A stretch of 64,000 nt of DNA from Roseiarcus sp963709185. Lineage in GTDB: Bacteria > Pseudomonadota > Alphaproteobacteria > Rhizobiales > Beijerinckiaceae. The stretch is taken from contig CAVPVQ010000017.1 of assembly GCA_963709185.1 (NCBI GenBank), positions 1-64,000 on the forward strand, in the 5' to 3' direction. The number at the start of each line of letters is the position of its first letter. Position 1 is the stretch's first letter. The notes under the pieces were generated by a model, which searched no databases, was not told the origin of the DNA, and saw nothing but the letters and a program-made list of their open reading frames with translations. A program made the translations under genes and the position numbers. This document shows, one piece after another, positions 1 to 10,100 of this stretch.

Positions 1-72
1 GGACAGCCCCCGCCTTTCATCGTCTAATCCCGCAAGCGACCGGCGAAGAGTCGCCGGTCGTGGGAGGTGGTC

Positions 73-1218
73 ATGAATTTCACGAGACGGTCCGTAACCG
101 CCGGTCTTTCCGCGGCGCTCGCCATGCCCGCGCTTCTGCGCCACGCGCGCGGGCAGAGCGCGCCGATCAGGATCGGCATGGTGCTGCCGGTCACCGGCCC
201 CGCCGCCGATTCCGGAAAATATTCGCTGACCGGCGCGAAGATCGCGCTCGAGCGCGTGAACAAGGCCGGCGGCGTCCTGTCACGACAAGTTGAACTGGTG
301 ACCGAAGATGATCAGACCACCAATCCCGGCGCCGTGCTCGCCTTCTCCAAGCTCGCCGCGCAACCCGATATCGTCGCGTTCGTCGGGTCGATCCGCTCGA
401 CGCAGAATCATGCGATGGCGCCGGACATCTTGCGCACCGCCAGGCCGGTGTGTTTCGGCGGCACCGATCCCGCGCTGACCAGGATGGGCAACCCCTGGAT
501 GTTCCGGTTTCGGCCCAACGACACCTATTCCGGCCGGGTGATCGCCAGCTACGGCGTGGAGACGCTCGGCAAGAAGAACTGGGCGGTCGTCCATTCGACC
601 GACGCTTTCGGAACCGGCGGCCTGAAGGCGTTGTCCGAATCGCTCGCCAAGGTGGGCGCCAAGATCGCCATCGACCAGGGCTATCCGAACCAGGCCCAGG
701 ATTTCACCCCGGTCGTGCTGGCGATCAAATCATCGGGCGCGGACATCATCGGCTCCTATTTCACGTTCGACAACGACCTGGCGATCTTCGCGCGGCAGTT
801 GCGGCAGTTCGGCGTGACCATCCCGTGGGTCGGCTCGCCATCGATCGTGGTGGCGGGCGCGGTGAAGCTCGCCGGTCCGGCGCTGTTTGGAACCTACGGC
901 GTCGCCGACTACGCCGAGGACGCCAGTGCGGAATCCAGGGAATTCGCCAAGCTGTATCGCGCGGTCTCCAGCACGCCGCCCGACAACTATGGTTCGTGGA
1001 CCTACGACGCGGTCGGCGTCCTGTGCGCCGCCATCGCCACGGCGGGCGTCACCGATCCCGACAAGATCCGCGCGGCGATCCTCGCCACGCGAGGCTACAA
1101 GGGCGCGGAAGGCGAGTACAATTTCGACCAGTTCGGCGACGGCCTGCACGGCTACAATATCGTGCGCAACGAGAAGGGCGCGATCGTCTTCGACAAGCAC
1201 ATCGAGTTCACCGATTGA
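73..1218 (+). CDS. Liv-type ABC transporter periplasmic substrate-binding protein
   Basis: Periplasmic receptor of a branched-chain amino acid (HAAT/Liv) family ABC importer, about 381 aa. The N-terminus has a twin-arginine-like signal (MNFTRRSVTAG, then a hydrophobic stretch rich in Ala and Leu). The mature part begins APIRIGMVLPVTGP, the usual first strand of type I periplasmic binding proteins, and the rest follows the Peripla_BP_6 pattern (for example VGSIRSTQNHAMAPD and DNYGSWTYDAVG). ATG at 73 is preferred over GTG at 67 because GGGAGG at 62-67 then sits five bases upstream. It leads an operon with the two permease domains, both ATPases and an Ldh2-type dehydrogenase. Family is clear; the ligand (amino acid, aromatic acid or hydroxyacid) cannot be told from sequence. 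Confidence 0.9.
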   Translation: MNFTRRSVTAGLSAALAMPALLRHARGQSAPIRIGMVLPVTGPAADSGKYSLTGAKIALERVNKAGGVLSRQVELVTEDDQTTNPGAVLAFSKLAAQPDIVAFVGSIRSTQNHAMAPDILRTARPVCFGGTDPALTRMGNPWMFRFRPNDTYSGRVIASYGVETLGKKNWAVVHSTDAFGTGGLKALSESLAKVGAKIAIDQGYPNQAQDFTPVVLAIKSSGADIIGSYFTFDNDLAIFARQLRQFGVTIPWVGSPSIVVAGAVKLAGPALFGTYGVADYAEDASAESREFAKLYRAVSSTPPDNYGSWTYDAVGVLCAAIATAGVTDPDKIRAAILATRGYKGAEGEYNFDQFGDGLHGYNIVRNEKGAIVFDKHIEFTD

Positions 1219-1268
1219 GCGACGGCGCGGCGCCGCATTCGCCGTCCTCCGCCGATCGGTGACGCGAA

Positions 1269-2144
1269 ATGGATCTGGTTCTCCAACTCTTGTTTTCGGG
1301 TCTCGGCATCGGCGCGATCTACGCGCTCGTCGCGCTCGGCTTCGTCCTGATCTTCCGCGCAACCAGCGTCGTCAATTTCGCGCAGGGCGAATTCTCGATG
1401 GTCGCGGCCTATCTGATGGTGGTGTTCGCGGTCGACCTCGGCTGGCCGTACTGGCTCTCGTTCCTCGTCGCCCTCGCCGGCATGGCGCTGCTCGGCGCGG
1501 TGTTCAATCTCGGCGTCTATTATCCCTTGCGGAACCGCACCTTCCTGCCGGTGATCATCTCGACGATCGGCGCGTCGATCTTCCTCGCCAATACGGTGCT
1601 CGCCCTCTACGGACCGCAGCCGCAGGTGCTGCCCGGCTGGTTCGACACTCCGGGCATCCAGCTCGGCCCGGTCTATCTCGACAGCCAATATCTCCTGATC
1701 ATCGGCGTGACGATCCTGCTCGTCGGCTTCCAGTACTGGTTCTTCGAGCACACGCTGCTCGGCAAGAAATTGCAGGCGACCAGCCAGGACAAGGAGATGG
1801 CGGCGCTGCTCGGCATTCCCGTCGCGACGATGATCATGATCACCTTCGTCTACAGCGCGGTGCTCGGCGGCATCGCCGGCATTCTCGTGGCGCCGGTGCT
1901 GTTCGTCTCGATCCAGATGGGGTCGACCATCGCGCTGAAGGCGTTCGCGGCGACGATCATCGGCGGTTTTGGCGACGTCGCGGGCGCGATCGTCGGCGGC
2001 TTCGCGCTCGGGATCATCGAAACCTTCGGCGCGGCCTATATATCGGTGCCCTACAAGGACGCCTTCGCCTTCCTCGTGCTGATCCTGTTCCTCGCCTTCC
2101 GGCCGCAGGGCCTGTTCGGCGAACGCGTCGCGGAGAAGGCATGA
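1269..2144 (+). CDS. livH: Branched-chain amino acid-type ABC permease (LivH-like)
   Basis: Inner-membrane permease, 291 aa, of the LivH family. It is almost entirely hydrophobic, with about eight membrane segments. It carries the family start pattern (GLGIGAIYALVALGFVLIF, then NFAQGEFSM) and the conserved cytoplasmic loop near DKEMAALLGIPV, which contacts the ATPase. The C-terminus ends with the usual FRPQGLFGE motif. The gene begins about 50 bases after the binding protein and overlaps the next gene by four bases (ATGA), so translational coupling with the LivM-LivG fusion is likely. Substrate is unknown. Confidence 0.92.
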   Translation: MDLVLQLLFSGLGIGAIYALVALGFVLIFRATSVVNFAQGEFSMVAAYLMVVFAVDLGWPYWLSFLVALAGMALLGAVFNLGVYYPLRNRTFLPVIISTIGASIFLANTVLALYGPQPQVLPGWFDTPGIQLGPVYLDSQYLLIIGVTILLVGFQYWFFEHTLLGKKLQATSQDKEMAALLGIPVATMIMITFVYSAVLGGIAGILVAPVLFVSIQMGSTIALKAFAATIIGGFGDVAGAIVGGFALGIIETFGAAYISVPYKDAFAFLVLILFLAFRPQGLFGERVAEKA

Positions 2145-3904
2145 GCGCCGCGCGCGCCGCCGCGCCGACCGCCCCCCGTTTGTCCGGCGCCTTCGCCGGC
2201 CACGGCCTCTACGCGCTCCTCGTGGTCGCGGCGGTCGCCTGCGCGGCGACGATCAAGACCGACGGCTACGTCGCCAACATTCTCATGCAGGCGGCGACCT
2301 ATGCGATCGCGGTCATCGGCCTGTCGGTGGTGCTCGGTCTGTGCGGTCAGATCAACCTGGCGCAGGCGGCGTTCTTCGCGCTGGGCGCCTACGCGGTCGG
2401 CCTCGGCACCGCCGACTACGGCGTCCCGTTCTGGCTTTGCCTCGCGGCGGGCATGGCGATCGCCTTCGTTTCGGGCGGGCTGCTGGGCCTCTCGACGCTA
2501 CGGCTCGGCGGTCATTACCTCGCGATGGTGACCATCTCCTTCCAGCAGATTCTCACGGTCGTGCTGCTCAACGCCGTCCGGTTCACCCACGGGCCCGACG
2601 GGGTCAGTTCGATCCGGCGGCCCGATCTGTTCGCCTCGGGGCAGGCCTATCTCGCCCTCGCCGTGGCGATTCTCGCGATTGCCGGCTATCTGGTCTGGCG
2701 GCTGGCCGACACCAGGCTTGGCCGGGCGATGCGCGCGGTGCGCGACAACGAGATCGCCGCGAGCGCCGCCGGCATCGACGTCTACCGCACCAAGGTCGCC
2801 GCCTTCGCGATCTGCGCGCTGCTCGGCGGCCTCGCCGGCGGCCTGTTCGCGGGCGGTTTCGCCTATGTCAGCCCCGACCAGTTCGCGTTTTCCGATTCCA
2901 TCGTGTTCCTGACGATGGCGCTGCTCGGCGGCGTCGCTTCGCCCATCGGCTCGGCGATCGGCACCGGGCTGCTCATCCTCATTCCAGAATGGTTGCGCTT
3001 CCTCAAAAGCGTGCCCGGACTCTATCTCGCGATCTATGGACTCGCGGTGATCCTGATCGTCGTCTTCATGTCCGACGGCATCTGGGGATTCATCGCGCGG
3101 ATGTTCCGTCGCCGCGCCGCAGCCGCCGTCGCGCCGGCGCGGCCGCTCGCGCTGGTGCCCGCCGATTCCGGGGCGGCGGTCGCGCTGGAGGTGAAGGGGC
3201 TCGCCAAATATTTCGGCGGCCTGAAAGCGGTCGACGGCGTCGATTTCACGATCCGCCGCGGCGGCGTTCACGCGCTGATCGGCCCCAACGGCAGCGGCAA
3301 GACGACGACGCTCAATGTCGTCTCCGGCCTCTATCGTCCGACCGCCGGCCGCATCCTGGTCGACGGCGTCGACGTGACCGCGCGCTCCGCGCATCAGCGC
3401 ACGATCGCCGGACTGGGGCGGACATTCCAGAACATTCGCCTGTTCCGCTCGATGACGGCGCTCGAAAATGTCGTGATCGGCGCCGAGCGGCAGGGCAACA
3501 CGCAGGTGGCGCGCGGCCGCGCGGCGCTGGAGGAACGGGCGCGCGCCGCGCTCGATTTCGTCGGCCTCGGCGCCCGCTGCGGCGATCTCGTGACGAGCTT
3601 CAGCTACGGCCATCAGCGGCTGATCGAGATCGCCCGCGCGCTCGCCGGCAATCCGACCGTGCTCCTGCTCGACGAACCGGCGGCGGGCCTCAACTCCAGC
3701 GAAAAGAAGTCGCTGCACGACCTCCTCGACAGGATCGCCGGCCACGGCCTCACCATCCTCATCATCGACCATGACATGACGCTCGTCGCGGGCGTCGCGC
3801 GGCATCTGACGGTGCTCAATTTCGGCCGGCGCATCGCCGACGGCGATACGAGTGAGGTGCTGCGGCAGCCGGATGTCGTCGCGGCCTATCTCGGAGCTTC
3901 GTAA
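2141..3904 (+). CDS. Fused LivM-LivG ABC permease/ATP-binding protein
   Basis: A single 587-aa polypeptide joining a LivM-type permease (about residues 1-325) to a LivG-type ATPase (about 345-587). The permease half shows SVVLGLCGQINLAQAAFFA and the loop MRAVRDNEIAASAAGID. The ATPase half has Walker A GPNGSGKTTT (near residue 380), the signature region FSYGHQRLIEIARAL (near 486; His replaces the more usual Gln), Walker B LLLDEPAAGL (near 506) and the H-loop IIDHDM (near 542). Start ATG 2141 overlaps the livH stop. Fusions of this kind are known in proteobacterial Liv systems. It should pair with LivH in the membrane and with LivF as the second nucleotide-binding subunit. Confidence 0.92.
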   Translation: MSAARAAAPTAPRLSGAFAGHGLYALLVVAAVACAATIKTDGYVANILMQAATYAIAVIGLSVVLGLCGQINLAQAAFFALGAYAVGLGTADYGVPFWLCLAAGMAIAFVSGGLLGLSTLRLGGHYLAMVTISFQQILTVVLLNAVRFTHGPDGVSSIRRPDLFASGQAYLALAVAILAIAGYLVWRLADTRLGRAMRAVRDNEIAASAAGIDVYRTKVAAFAICALLGGLAGGLFAGGFAYVSPDQFAFSDSIVFLTMALLGGVASPIGSAIGTGLLILIPEWLRFLKSVPGLYLAIYGLAVILIVVFMSDGIWGFIARMFRRRAAAAVAPARPLALVPADSGAAVALEVKGLAKYFGGLKAVDGVDFTIRRGGVHALIGPNGSGKTTTLNVVSGLYRPTAGRILVDGVDVTARSAHQRTIAGLGRTFQNIRLFRSMTALENVVIGAERQGNTQVARGRAALEERARAALDFVGLGARCGDLVTSFSYGHQRLIEIARALAGNPTVLLLDEPAAGLNSSEKKSLHDLLDRIAGHGLTILIIDHDMTLVAGVARHLTVLNFGRRIADGDTSEVLRQPDVVAAYLGAS

Positions 3905-4638
3905 TGGCGCTGATCGAAGTCGCCGATCTCGACGTCCGCTATGGCGAGATCGAGGCCTTGCGCGGCCTTTCGTTCTCGATCGACGAAGGCGGCGTCGTCG
4001 CGCTGCTGGGCTCGAACGGCGCGGGCAAGTCCACCACCCTGCGCGCGATCTCCGGCCTCGTCGCGCCGCGCGCCGGATCGATCGTGTTCAACGGCAAGCC
4101 GATCGCCGGCCTCGGACCGCAGGCGATCGTGCGGCTCGGCATCGCCCATGTGCCGGAAGGGCGGCGCGTGTTCCCCGGACTGACGGTGCGCGAGAACATC
4201 ATGCTGGGCGCCTCGAACGGCAAGGCTTCGAGCGCCGCGATCGGCCGCGACGCCGACGGCATGCTGGAGCTGTTTCCGGAAATTCGCGCCTTCGCCGACA
4301 AGCTCGGCTGGACGCTGTCGGGCGGCCAGCAGCAGATGGTCGCGCTGGCGCGCGGCCTGATGGCCAGGCCCCGTCTGCTGCTGCTGGATGAGCCCTCGCT
4401 GGGCCTCGCGCCGATCATCGTTCAGGCGGTGTTCCGCCTCATCGAGGAGATTCGCCAGCGCGGGACGACGGTGCTGCTGGTCGAACAGAATGCGCGCATG
4501 GCGCTCAAGGTCGCGAACTGGGGATATGTGCTCGAAACGGGCCGCCTCGCCCTCGGAGGATCGCCCGAGACCCTGTGGAGCGACGAACGCATCCGCGACG
4601 CCTATCTCGGGGGAAACCAGACGAAAGCCTCGGCATGA
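3904..4638 (+). CDS. livF: Branched-chain amino acid-type ABC ATP-binding protein (LivF-like)
   Basis: Cytoplasmic ATPase of 244 aa. It has Walker A GSNGAGKSTT, Q-loop region with the LivF-typical GIAHVPEGRRVFPGLTV, the ABC signature LSGGQQQMVALARG, Walker B LLLLDEPSLGL and the LivF-type switch LLVEQNARMAL. The last two features separate LivF from LivG. The start codon overlaps the stop of the LivM-LivG fusion by one base (TAATG), and its own 3' end overlaps the next gene by four bases, so the five genes behave as one tightly coupled operon. Confidence 0.93.
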   Translation: MALIEVADLDVRYGEIEALRGLSFSIDEGGVVALLGSNGAGKSTTLRAISGLVAPRAGSIVFNGKPIAGLGPQAIVRLGIAHVPEGRRVFPGLTVRENIMLGASNGKASSAAIGRDADGMLELFPEIRAFADKLGWTLSGGQQQMVALARGLMARPRLLLLDEPSLGLAPIIVQAVFRLIEEIRQRGTTVLLVEQNARMALKVANWGYVLETGRLALGGSPETLWSDERIRDAYLGGNQTKASA

Positions 4639-5717
4639 CCATCGCCATTCCCGCCGACCGCCTGACCGCGCTGTGCGCCGACGTGTTCGAGCGCGTGGGC
4701 TGTCATCGTGAAGAGGCGCAGCGCGTCGCCCTCTCGCTGGTCGGCGCCAATCTGGCGGGGCACGACAGTCACGGCGTCATCCGCGTGCCGCGCTACGTCG
4801 ACTGGGTGCGCTCCGGCGACATCGCGCCGAACCAGACCATCGAGCGGGTCGTCGACGCGCCGGTCCTCGCAGTGATCGACGGGCGCTACGGATTTGGACA
4901 GACCGTCGCGCCGCTCGCCGTCGCCATCGGCGTTGAAAAGGCCAAGGCGGCGGGACTTTCCGCGATATCGCTGCGCAACGCCGGCCATGTCGGGCGGGTC
5001 GGCGAATGGGCCGAGATGGCGGCCGCCGAGGGTCTGGTCTCGATTCATTTCGTGAACGCGTCGGGCTCGGTCCTCGTCGCGCCCTATGGCGCGATCGAGC
5101 GGCGCCTGTCGACGGCGCCGTTTTGCGTCGGCGTTCCGCGCGAGGGCGCCGAACCGGTGATCCTCGATTTTGCGACCTCGCTGGTCGCCGAGGGGAAGGT
5201 CGCGGTGGCGAGCCGCGGCGGCAAGCCGCTGCCCGAAGGCGCGCTGGTCGGGCCCGATGGCGCGCTTTCGAAAGACCCGGCGATGCTCTACGGCCCGCAT
5301 ACGCCGACCGGGCCGCGCGACCCGAAGCTGGGCGCGGGCGCGATCCGCGCCTTCGGCGAGCACAAGGGCTCCGGCCTCGCGCTGATCTGCGAACTGCTCG
5401 GCGGATCGCTCACCGGAACCGGCGCGACCAGGCCCGATCGGCGTTTCGCCAACGGCATGTTCTCGCTTTACGTCGATCCCGCGCGGATCGACCCGTCGCA
5501 TCTGTTCGACGGCGACATGGCGCGCTACCTCGCCTGGTTCGGACAGGCCAGGACCATGCCCGGCCACACGATGCTGTCGCCGGGCGAACCTGAGCGCGCC
5601 GCGCGCGCCCGACGCCTCGCCGAAGGGGTGCCGCTGCCCCGAGAGACCTGGGAATCGATCGCCGCCGCGGCGCGCGCCGTCGGCCTGGACGACGCCCGCG
5701 TGGCGCGCACGCTTTGA
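4635..5717 (+). CDS. Ldh2/malate-lactate-type NAD(P)-dependent oxidoreductase
   Basis: Cytoplasmic dehydrogenase of 360 aa in the Ldh2 family (malate/L-lactate/L-sulfolactate/ureidoglycolate dehydrogenases; a fold distinct from classical MDH/LDH). Family signs are AGHDSHGVIRVPRYVDWV near residue 38-55, the nucleotide-binding segment SAISLRNAGHVGRVGEWAE near 110-130, and FGEHKGSGLALICELLGG near 238-255. ATG 4635 lies inside the end of livF (ATGA overlap), so it is translated with the importer. That placement suggests the Liv-like system brings in the substrate of this enzyme, probably a 2-hydroxy or 2-keto acid; this is inference. The exact substrate cannot be read from the sequence. Confidence 0.88.
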   Translation: MTIAIPADRLTALCADVFERVGCHREEAQRVALSLVGANLAGHDSHGVIRVPRYVDWVRSGDIAPNQTIERVVDAPVLAVIDGRYGFGQTVAPLAVAIGVEKAKAAGLSAISLRNAGHVGRVGEWAEMAAAEGLVSIHFVNASGSVLVAPYGAIERRLSTAPFCVGVPREGAEPVILDFATSLVAEGKVAVASRGGKPLPEGALVGPDGALSKDPAMLYGPHTPTGPRDPKLGAGAIRAFGEHKGSGLALICELLGGSLTGTGATRPDRRFANGMFSLYVDPARIDPSHLFDGDMARYLAWFGQARTMPGHTMLSPGEPERAARARRLAEGVPLPRETWESIAAAARAVGLDDARVARTL

Positions 5718-5898
5718 CGGCGCCCTCGCCGCCATTAAGCGAAAAATTCGCAAAACCGTCTATATTCCAGGAATCGGGCGTCGTCCCGCCCAGGGGCAAA
5801 GTCGCCAAAACCCGCCGGCCGGCGTTTCGCAGGCGCGAAATTCCGGATATCAGGTCGTCGTCGATCCCGCCGCGTCGCGGGCGGCAAGGAAGAGCAAG

Positions 5899-7125
5899 AT
5901 GTTGATCGAGCGTTGGTCCCGGGTTCTCATCGCCGCCGCTGTTTGCCTCGCGCCGTGGTCCGCTGTCGCGCAGCCGGCTCCGGCCAAGCCGCCGGCCGTC
6001 GGCGTCGTCGCGGCGATCAAGAAGCCGATCACCTCGTCGAGCGAATATGTCGGCCGCATCCAGGCGATCAACCGGGTCAACCTCGTGGCGCGCGTGGCGG
6101 CGTTCCTCGACGCGCGCCTGTTCACCGAGGGCGCGGAAGTCAAGAAGGGCGACCTGCTCTATCGCCTCGAGCAAAGCCCGTTCAAGGCCGACGTCGAGGC
6201 CAAGCAGGCGGTGATCGCGCAATACAAGGCGCAGTTGCAGAACGCCGACCTGACCCTGACGCGCGCCAAGACGCTGCTCAACACCCCGGCCGGTCAGCAG
6301 TCGACCGTCGACGCCGCGCTCGCCAACCGGCTGTCGCTCCAGGCCCAGGTGCTCGGCGCCGAGGCGCAACTCGAGCAGTCGCAGATCAATCTCGGCTATA
6401 CCGAGATCCGCGCGCCGATCGACGGCAAGATCGGCCGCGCCATCGTCACCGAGGGCAATTATGTCACGCCGAGTTCGGGCGTGCTCGCCTCCATCGTCAG
6501 CCAGGACCCGATGTATGTGACGTTTCCGGTCGCCGCGCGCAGCGTCATGACCCTGATGCAGACCGCCGCGCAGCGCGGCGGGTTCGGCTCCATCCTCGTC
6601 AAGATTCGGCTGCCCGACGGCAGCGTCTACGACCAGACCGGCACGCTGGATTTTCTCGACAACAGCGTCGCCGGCAGCACCGATACGATCGCCTTGCGCG
6701 CGGTCATCGCCAACCCCGCCCTGGCCGGCGCCAAAGGCGACCTGACCGTCCGCAAACTGATCGACGGTCAATTGACCACGGTGATCCTGGAGGACGCGCA
6801 GCCGGTCGAAGCGCTAGTCATTCCGCGCGCCGCCGTGCTCACCGACCAGGGCGGCGACTATGTCTATGTCGTCGGAGAGGACGACAAGGCGCAGCAGCGG
6901 CGGATTCAACTCGGCCAATCCTCGCCGAGTCCGACGCTGGCGGTGGTGCTGAGCGGCCTCACCGAAGGCGAGACCGTGGTCCTCGACGGCATCCAGCGCA
7001 TCCGTCCGGGCCAGACGGTCTCGCCGGCCCCGGCCGCCGCCGCTCCCGGCGCCGGCTCCAGCGCGCTGGACGGCCCGGCGGCGGGCGCGTCGCGGACCCT
7101 GCTGAGCCGCGTCGCGCCGCAATGA
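5899..7125 (+). CDS. RND efflux periplasmic adaptor (AcrA/MexA family)
   Basis: Membrane-fusion protein of 408 aa that bridges an RND pump to an outer-membrane channel. A signal peptide (LIAAAVCLAPWSAVAQ) is followed by the barrel-sandwich strand SSSEYVGRIQAINRVNLVAR, the helical hairpin with alternating Lys/Gln (residues about 95-150), the lipoyl-half motif GYTEIRAPIDGKIGRAIVTE, and the C-terminal beta-barrel VLTDQGGDYVYVVGEDDKA. GGAAGAG lies just upstream of ATG 5899. No clear lipobox Cys follows the signal, so it is probably not lipidated. The gene overlaps the pump gene by four bases. No TolC-type channel gene is in the window. Confidence 0.92.
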   Translation: MLIERWSRVLIAAAVCLAPWSAVAQPAPAKPPAVGVVAAIKKPITSSSEYVGRIQAINRVNLVARVAAFLDARLFTEGAEVKKGDLLYRLEQSPFKADVEAKQAVIAQYKAQLQNADLTLTRAKTLLNTPAGQQSTVDAALANRLSLQAQVLGAEAQLEQSQINLGYTEIRAPIDGKIGRAIVTEGNYVTPSSGVLASIVSQDPMYVTFPVAARSVMTLMQTAAQRGGFGSILVKIRLPDGSVYDQTGTLDFLDNSVAGSTDTIALRAVIANPALAGAKGDLTVRKLIDGQLTTVILEDAQPVEALVIPRAAVLTDQGGDYVYVVGEDDKAQQRRIQLGQSSPSPTLAVVLSGLTEGETVVLDGIQRIRPGQTVSPAPAAAAPGAGSSALDGPAAGASRTLLSRVAPQ

Positions 7126-10100
7126 TCTCCGCCGTCTTCGTCCGCCGCCCGCGGCTGGCCATCGTCATCGCGGTGGTCATCACCATCGCCGGGGTGATCG
7201 CGATCACCCGCATTCCGGTGGCGCAGTTCCCCGACATCGTGCCGCCGCGCGTTCAGGTCACCGCGAACTACCCCGGCGCCTCGGCGGCGGTGGTCGAGGC
7301 CACCGTCGCCCAGCCGCTCGAGGCGCAGATCGTCGGCGTCGACAAGATGATCTACATGAAGTCGACCAGCGGCAACGACGGCAGCTACAACCTGAACGTC
7401 AGTTTCCTGCCGGGCTCCAACCCCGACACCGACACGGTCAACGTCAACAACCGGGTGCAGACCGCGCTCGCCCAGCTTCCCCAGGAGGTGCAGCTCCAGG
7501 GGCTCATCGTGCTGAAGCGGTCGGCCTCGGTGCTGCGCTTCATGACGCTGTACAGCGAGGACTCCAAGCTCACCCCGGTGTTCATCACCAGCTACGCGAC
7601 GATCAACATCCTCGACGAGATCTCGCGCGTGCCGGGCGTCGGCCAGGCGCTGCTGTTCGGCAAGCTCAACTATTCGATGCGCATCTGGTTCGACACCCAG
7701 CGGCTCACCAATCTGAACCTGTCGCCCTCGGACGTCGTCAACGCGATCCAGGCGCAGAACGTCCAGGCGCCGGTCGGACGCATCGGCGCGCGCCCGGTGA
7801 GCGACGACCAGCAATTCCAGATGAACGTGCAGACGCAGGGCCGGCTGACCACGCCGGAGCAGTTCGGCGATATCGTGCTGCGCGCCAATCCCGACGGCTC
7901 GGTGCTGCATATCCGCGACGTCGCGCGCGTCGAGATGGGCGCCCAGAACGACGACGTCGTGACGCGGATCAATGGCCGCCCGGCGGTGGGCATGGCGCTC
8001 TATCTCACGCCGGACGCCAATGCGGTGCAGACGGCGACGCTGGTCGATCGGGCGATGGCGCGGCTCGCCGCGCGTTTCCCGCCCGGCCTCAAGGCGCATG
8101 TCGTCTACGATTCCACGATATTCGTCGCCGACACCATCCACGAAGTGCTCAAGACCCTGGCCGCGGCGTTCGTCCTGGTCGTCATTGTGGTGTTCCTGTT
8201 CCTCGGCAATCTGCGCGCCACGATCATTCCCGCAGTGGCGGTCCCGGTCAGCCTGATCGGGGCTTTCGCAGTGCTGCTGGCGATGGGCTATTCGGCCAAT
8301 ACAGTGTCGCTGCTCGCCCTGGTGCTCGCCATCGGCATCGTCGTCGACGACGCGATCGTCGTCGTCGAGAACGTCGAGCGGGTGCTGGAGGAGGAGCCCG
8401 GCCTTTCGCCCGCCGACGCGACGATCAAGGCGATGACCCAGATCACCGGCCCGATCATCGCGATCACCCTGGTGCTGCTTTCGGTGTTTGTCCCGGTGGC
8501 GTTCATCCCGGGCATTTCCGGCCAGCTGTTCCGCCAGTTCGCGGTCACCATCAGCGTCGCGATGCTGATTTCCGCGCTCAACGCGCTGACCCTGTCGCCG
8601 GCGCTGTGCGCGCTGGTGCTGCGCCACGAGGGGGCGCGGCGCGGCGTCATGGCGCTGGTGCTCAGGGGCATCGACAAAGTGCGCGACGGCTACGCGGCGG
8701 TGGTGCGCCGACTGGTGCGCGTCGCCATTCTGTCGATTCCGCTGCTCGCGGTTTGCGCTTTCGCCGTCTACGGCCTGTCGCGCATCACGCCGACCAGCTT
8801 TCTGCCGGAGGAGGATCAGGGCGCCTTCTTCCTCAACGTGCAACTGACCGATGGCGCCTCGGTGGCGCGCACCAGCAAGACGGTCGAACAGATCGAGAAG
8901 GTGCTGCGATCGATGCCGCAGGTGAAGGACGCCTTCGCGGTGATCGGCTTTTCGCTGCTCGACAGCGCCAACGAGTCGAACGCCGCCTTCCTGGTGGCCA
9001 GGCTCAAGCCGTTCGAGGATCGCCTCGGCGCGGCCAATTCGGCGCAGACGCTGATCCGCCGCATGTTCGTGGAATCCCAGCAGATCCGCTCCGCCAGCGT
9101 GGTCCCCTTCAACCTGCCGCCGATCATCGGCCTGTCGACCGGCGGCGGGTTCGAATATCAGCTCGAGGCGCTCGAAGGACAGGACCCCGCCACCCTCGGC
9201 GGCGTGATGCGGGGCATCATCGCCGCCGGCAACCAGGACCCGCGTCTGGCGCGGGTGTTCTCCACCTTCACCGCGACGGCGCCGTCGATCTATCTCGACA
9301 TCGACCGCGACAAGGCGCAGGCGCTGGGCCTCAACATCAACGACGTGTTCACCGCGCTGCAGTCGACGCTGGGCGGATTTTTCGTGAACGACTTCAATCT
9401 CTACGGGCGCACCTGGCAGGTCAACATCGAGGGCGAGGCGGCCGACCGCCGCGACATTTCGGACATCTGGCAAATCTATGTGCGCAACAAGACCGGCGAG
9501 ATGGTGCCGATGCGCTCGATCGCCTCGCTGCGGTTCGTCGCCGGCCCGCAGGTGATCACCCGCTACAACAACTACCGCTCGGTCACCATCAACGGCAGCC
9601 CGGCGCCGGGCGGTTCGTCGGGCGCGGCGCTCGCCGCGATGCAGGAAGTGTCGGACAAGACACTGCCGCCCGGCTACACCTTCGAATGGACCGGCACCGC
9701 CTTTCAGGAACACGAAGCGAGCGGCCAGACCGGCCCCATTCTCGCCACCGCGGTCATTTTCGCCTACCTGTTCCTGGTCGGGCTCTATGAGAGCTGGATG
9801 ATTCCGATCCCGGTGCTGCTCTCGGTGGTGGTCGGCGTGGTCGGCGCCTATGCGGGCATCCTGATCAGCGGCCTGACCCTCGATCTCTACGCCCAGATCG
9901 GCCTCGTCGTGCTGATCGCGCTGGCCGCCAAGAACGGCATTCTGATCGTCGAATTCGCCAAGGAGCAGCGCGAAGCCGGGATGGCGATCGGCGATGCGGC
10001 GGCGCTCGGCGCGCGCATGCGCTTTCGCGCGGTGATGATGACGTCGATCGCCTTCGTGCTCGGTCTGGTGCCGCTGGTGATCGCCGAGGGCGCGGCGCAG

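Noticed and set aside
5913..7121. Long open frame running upstream of the RND pump in the pump's own frame
   Set aside because: It is Arg/Gly/Pro-rich shadow sequence across the adaptor gene; the recognised pump starts at 7122.
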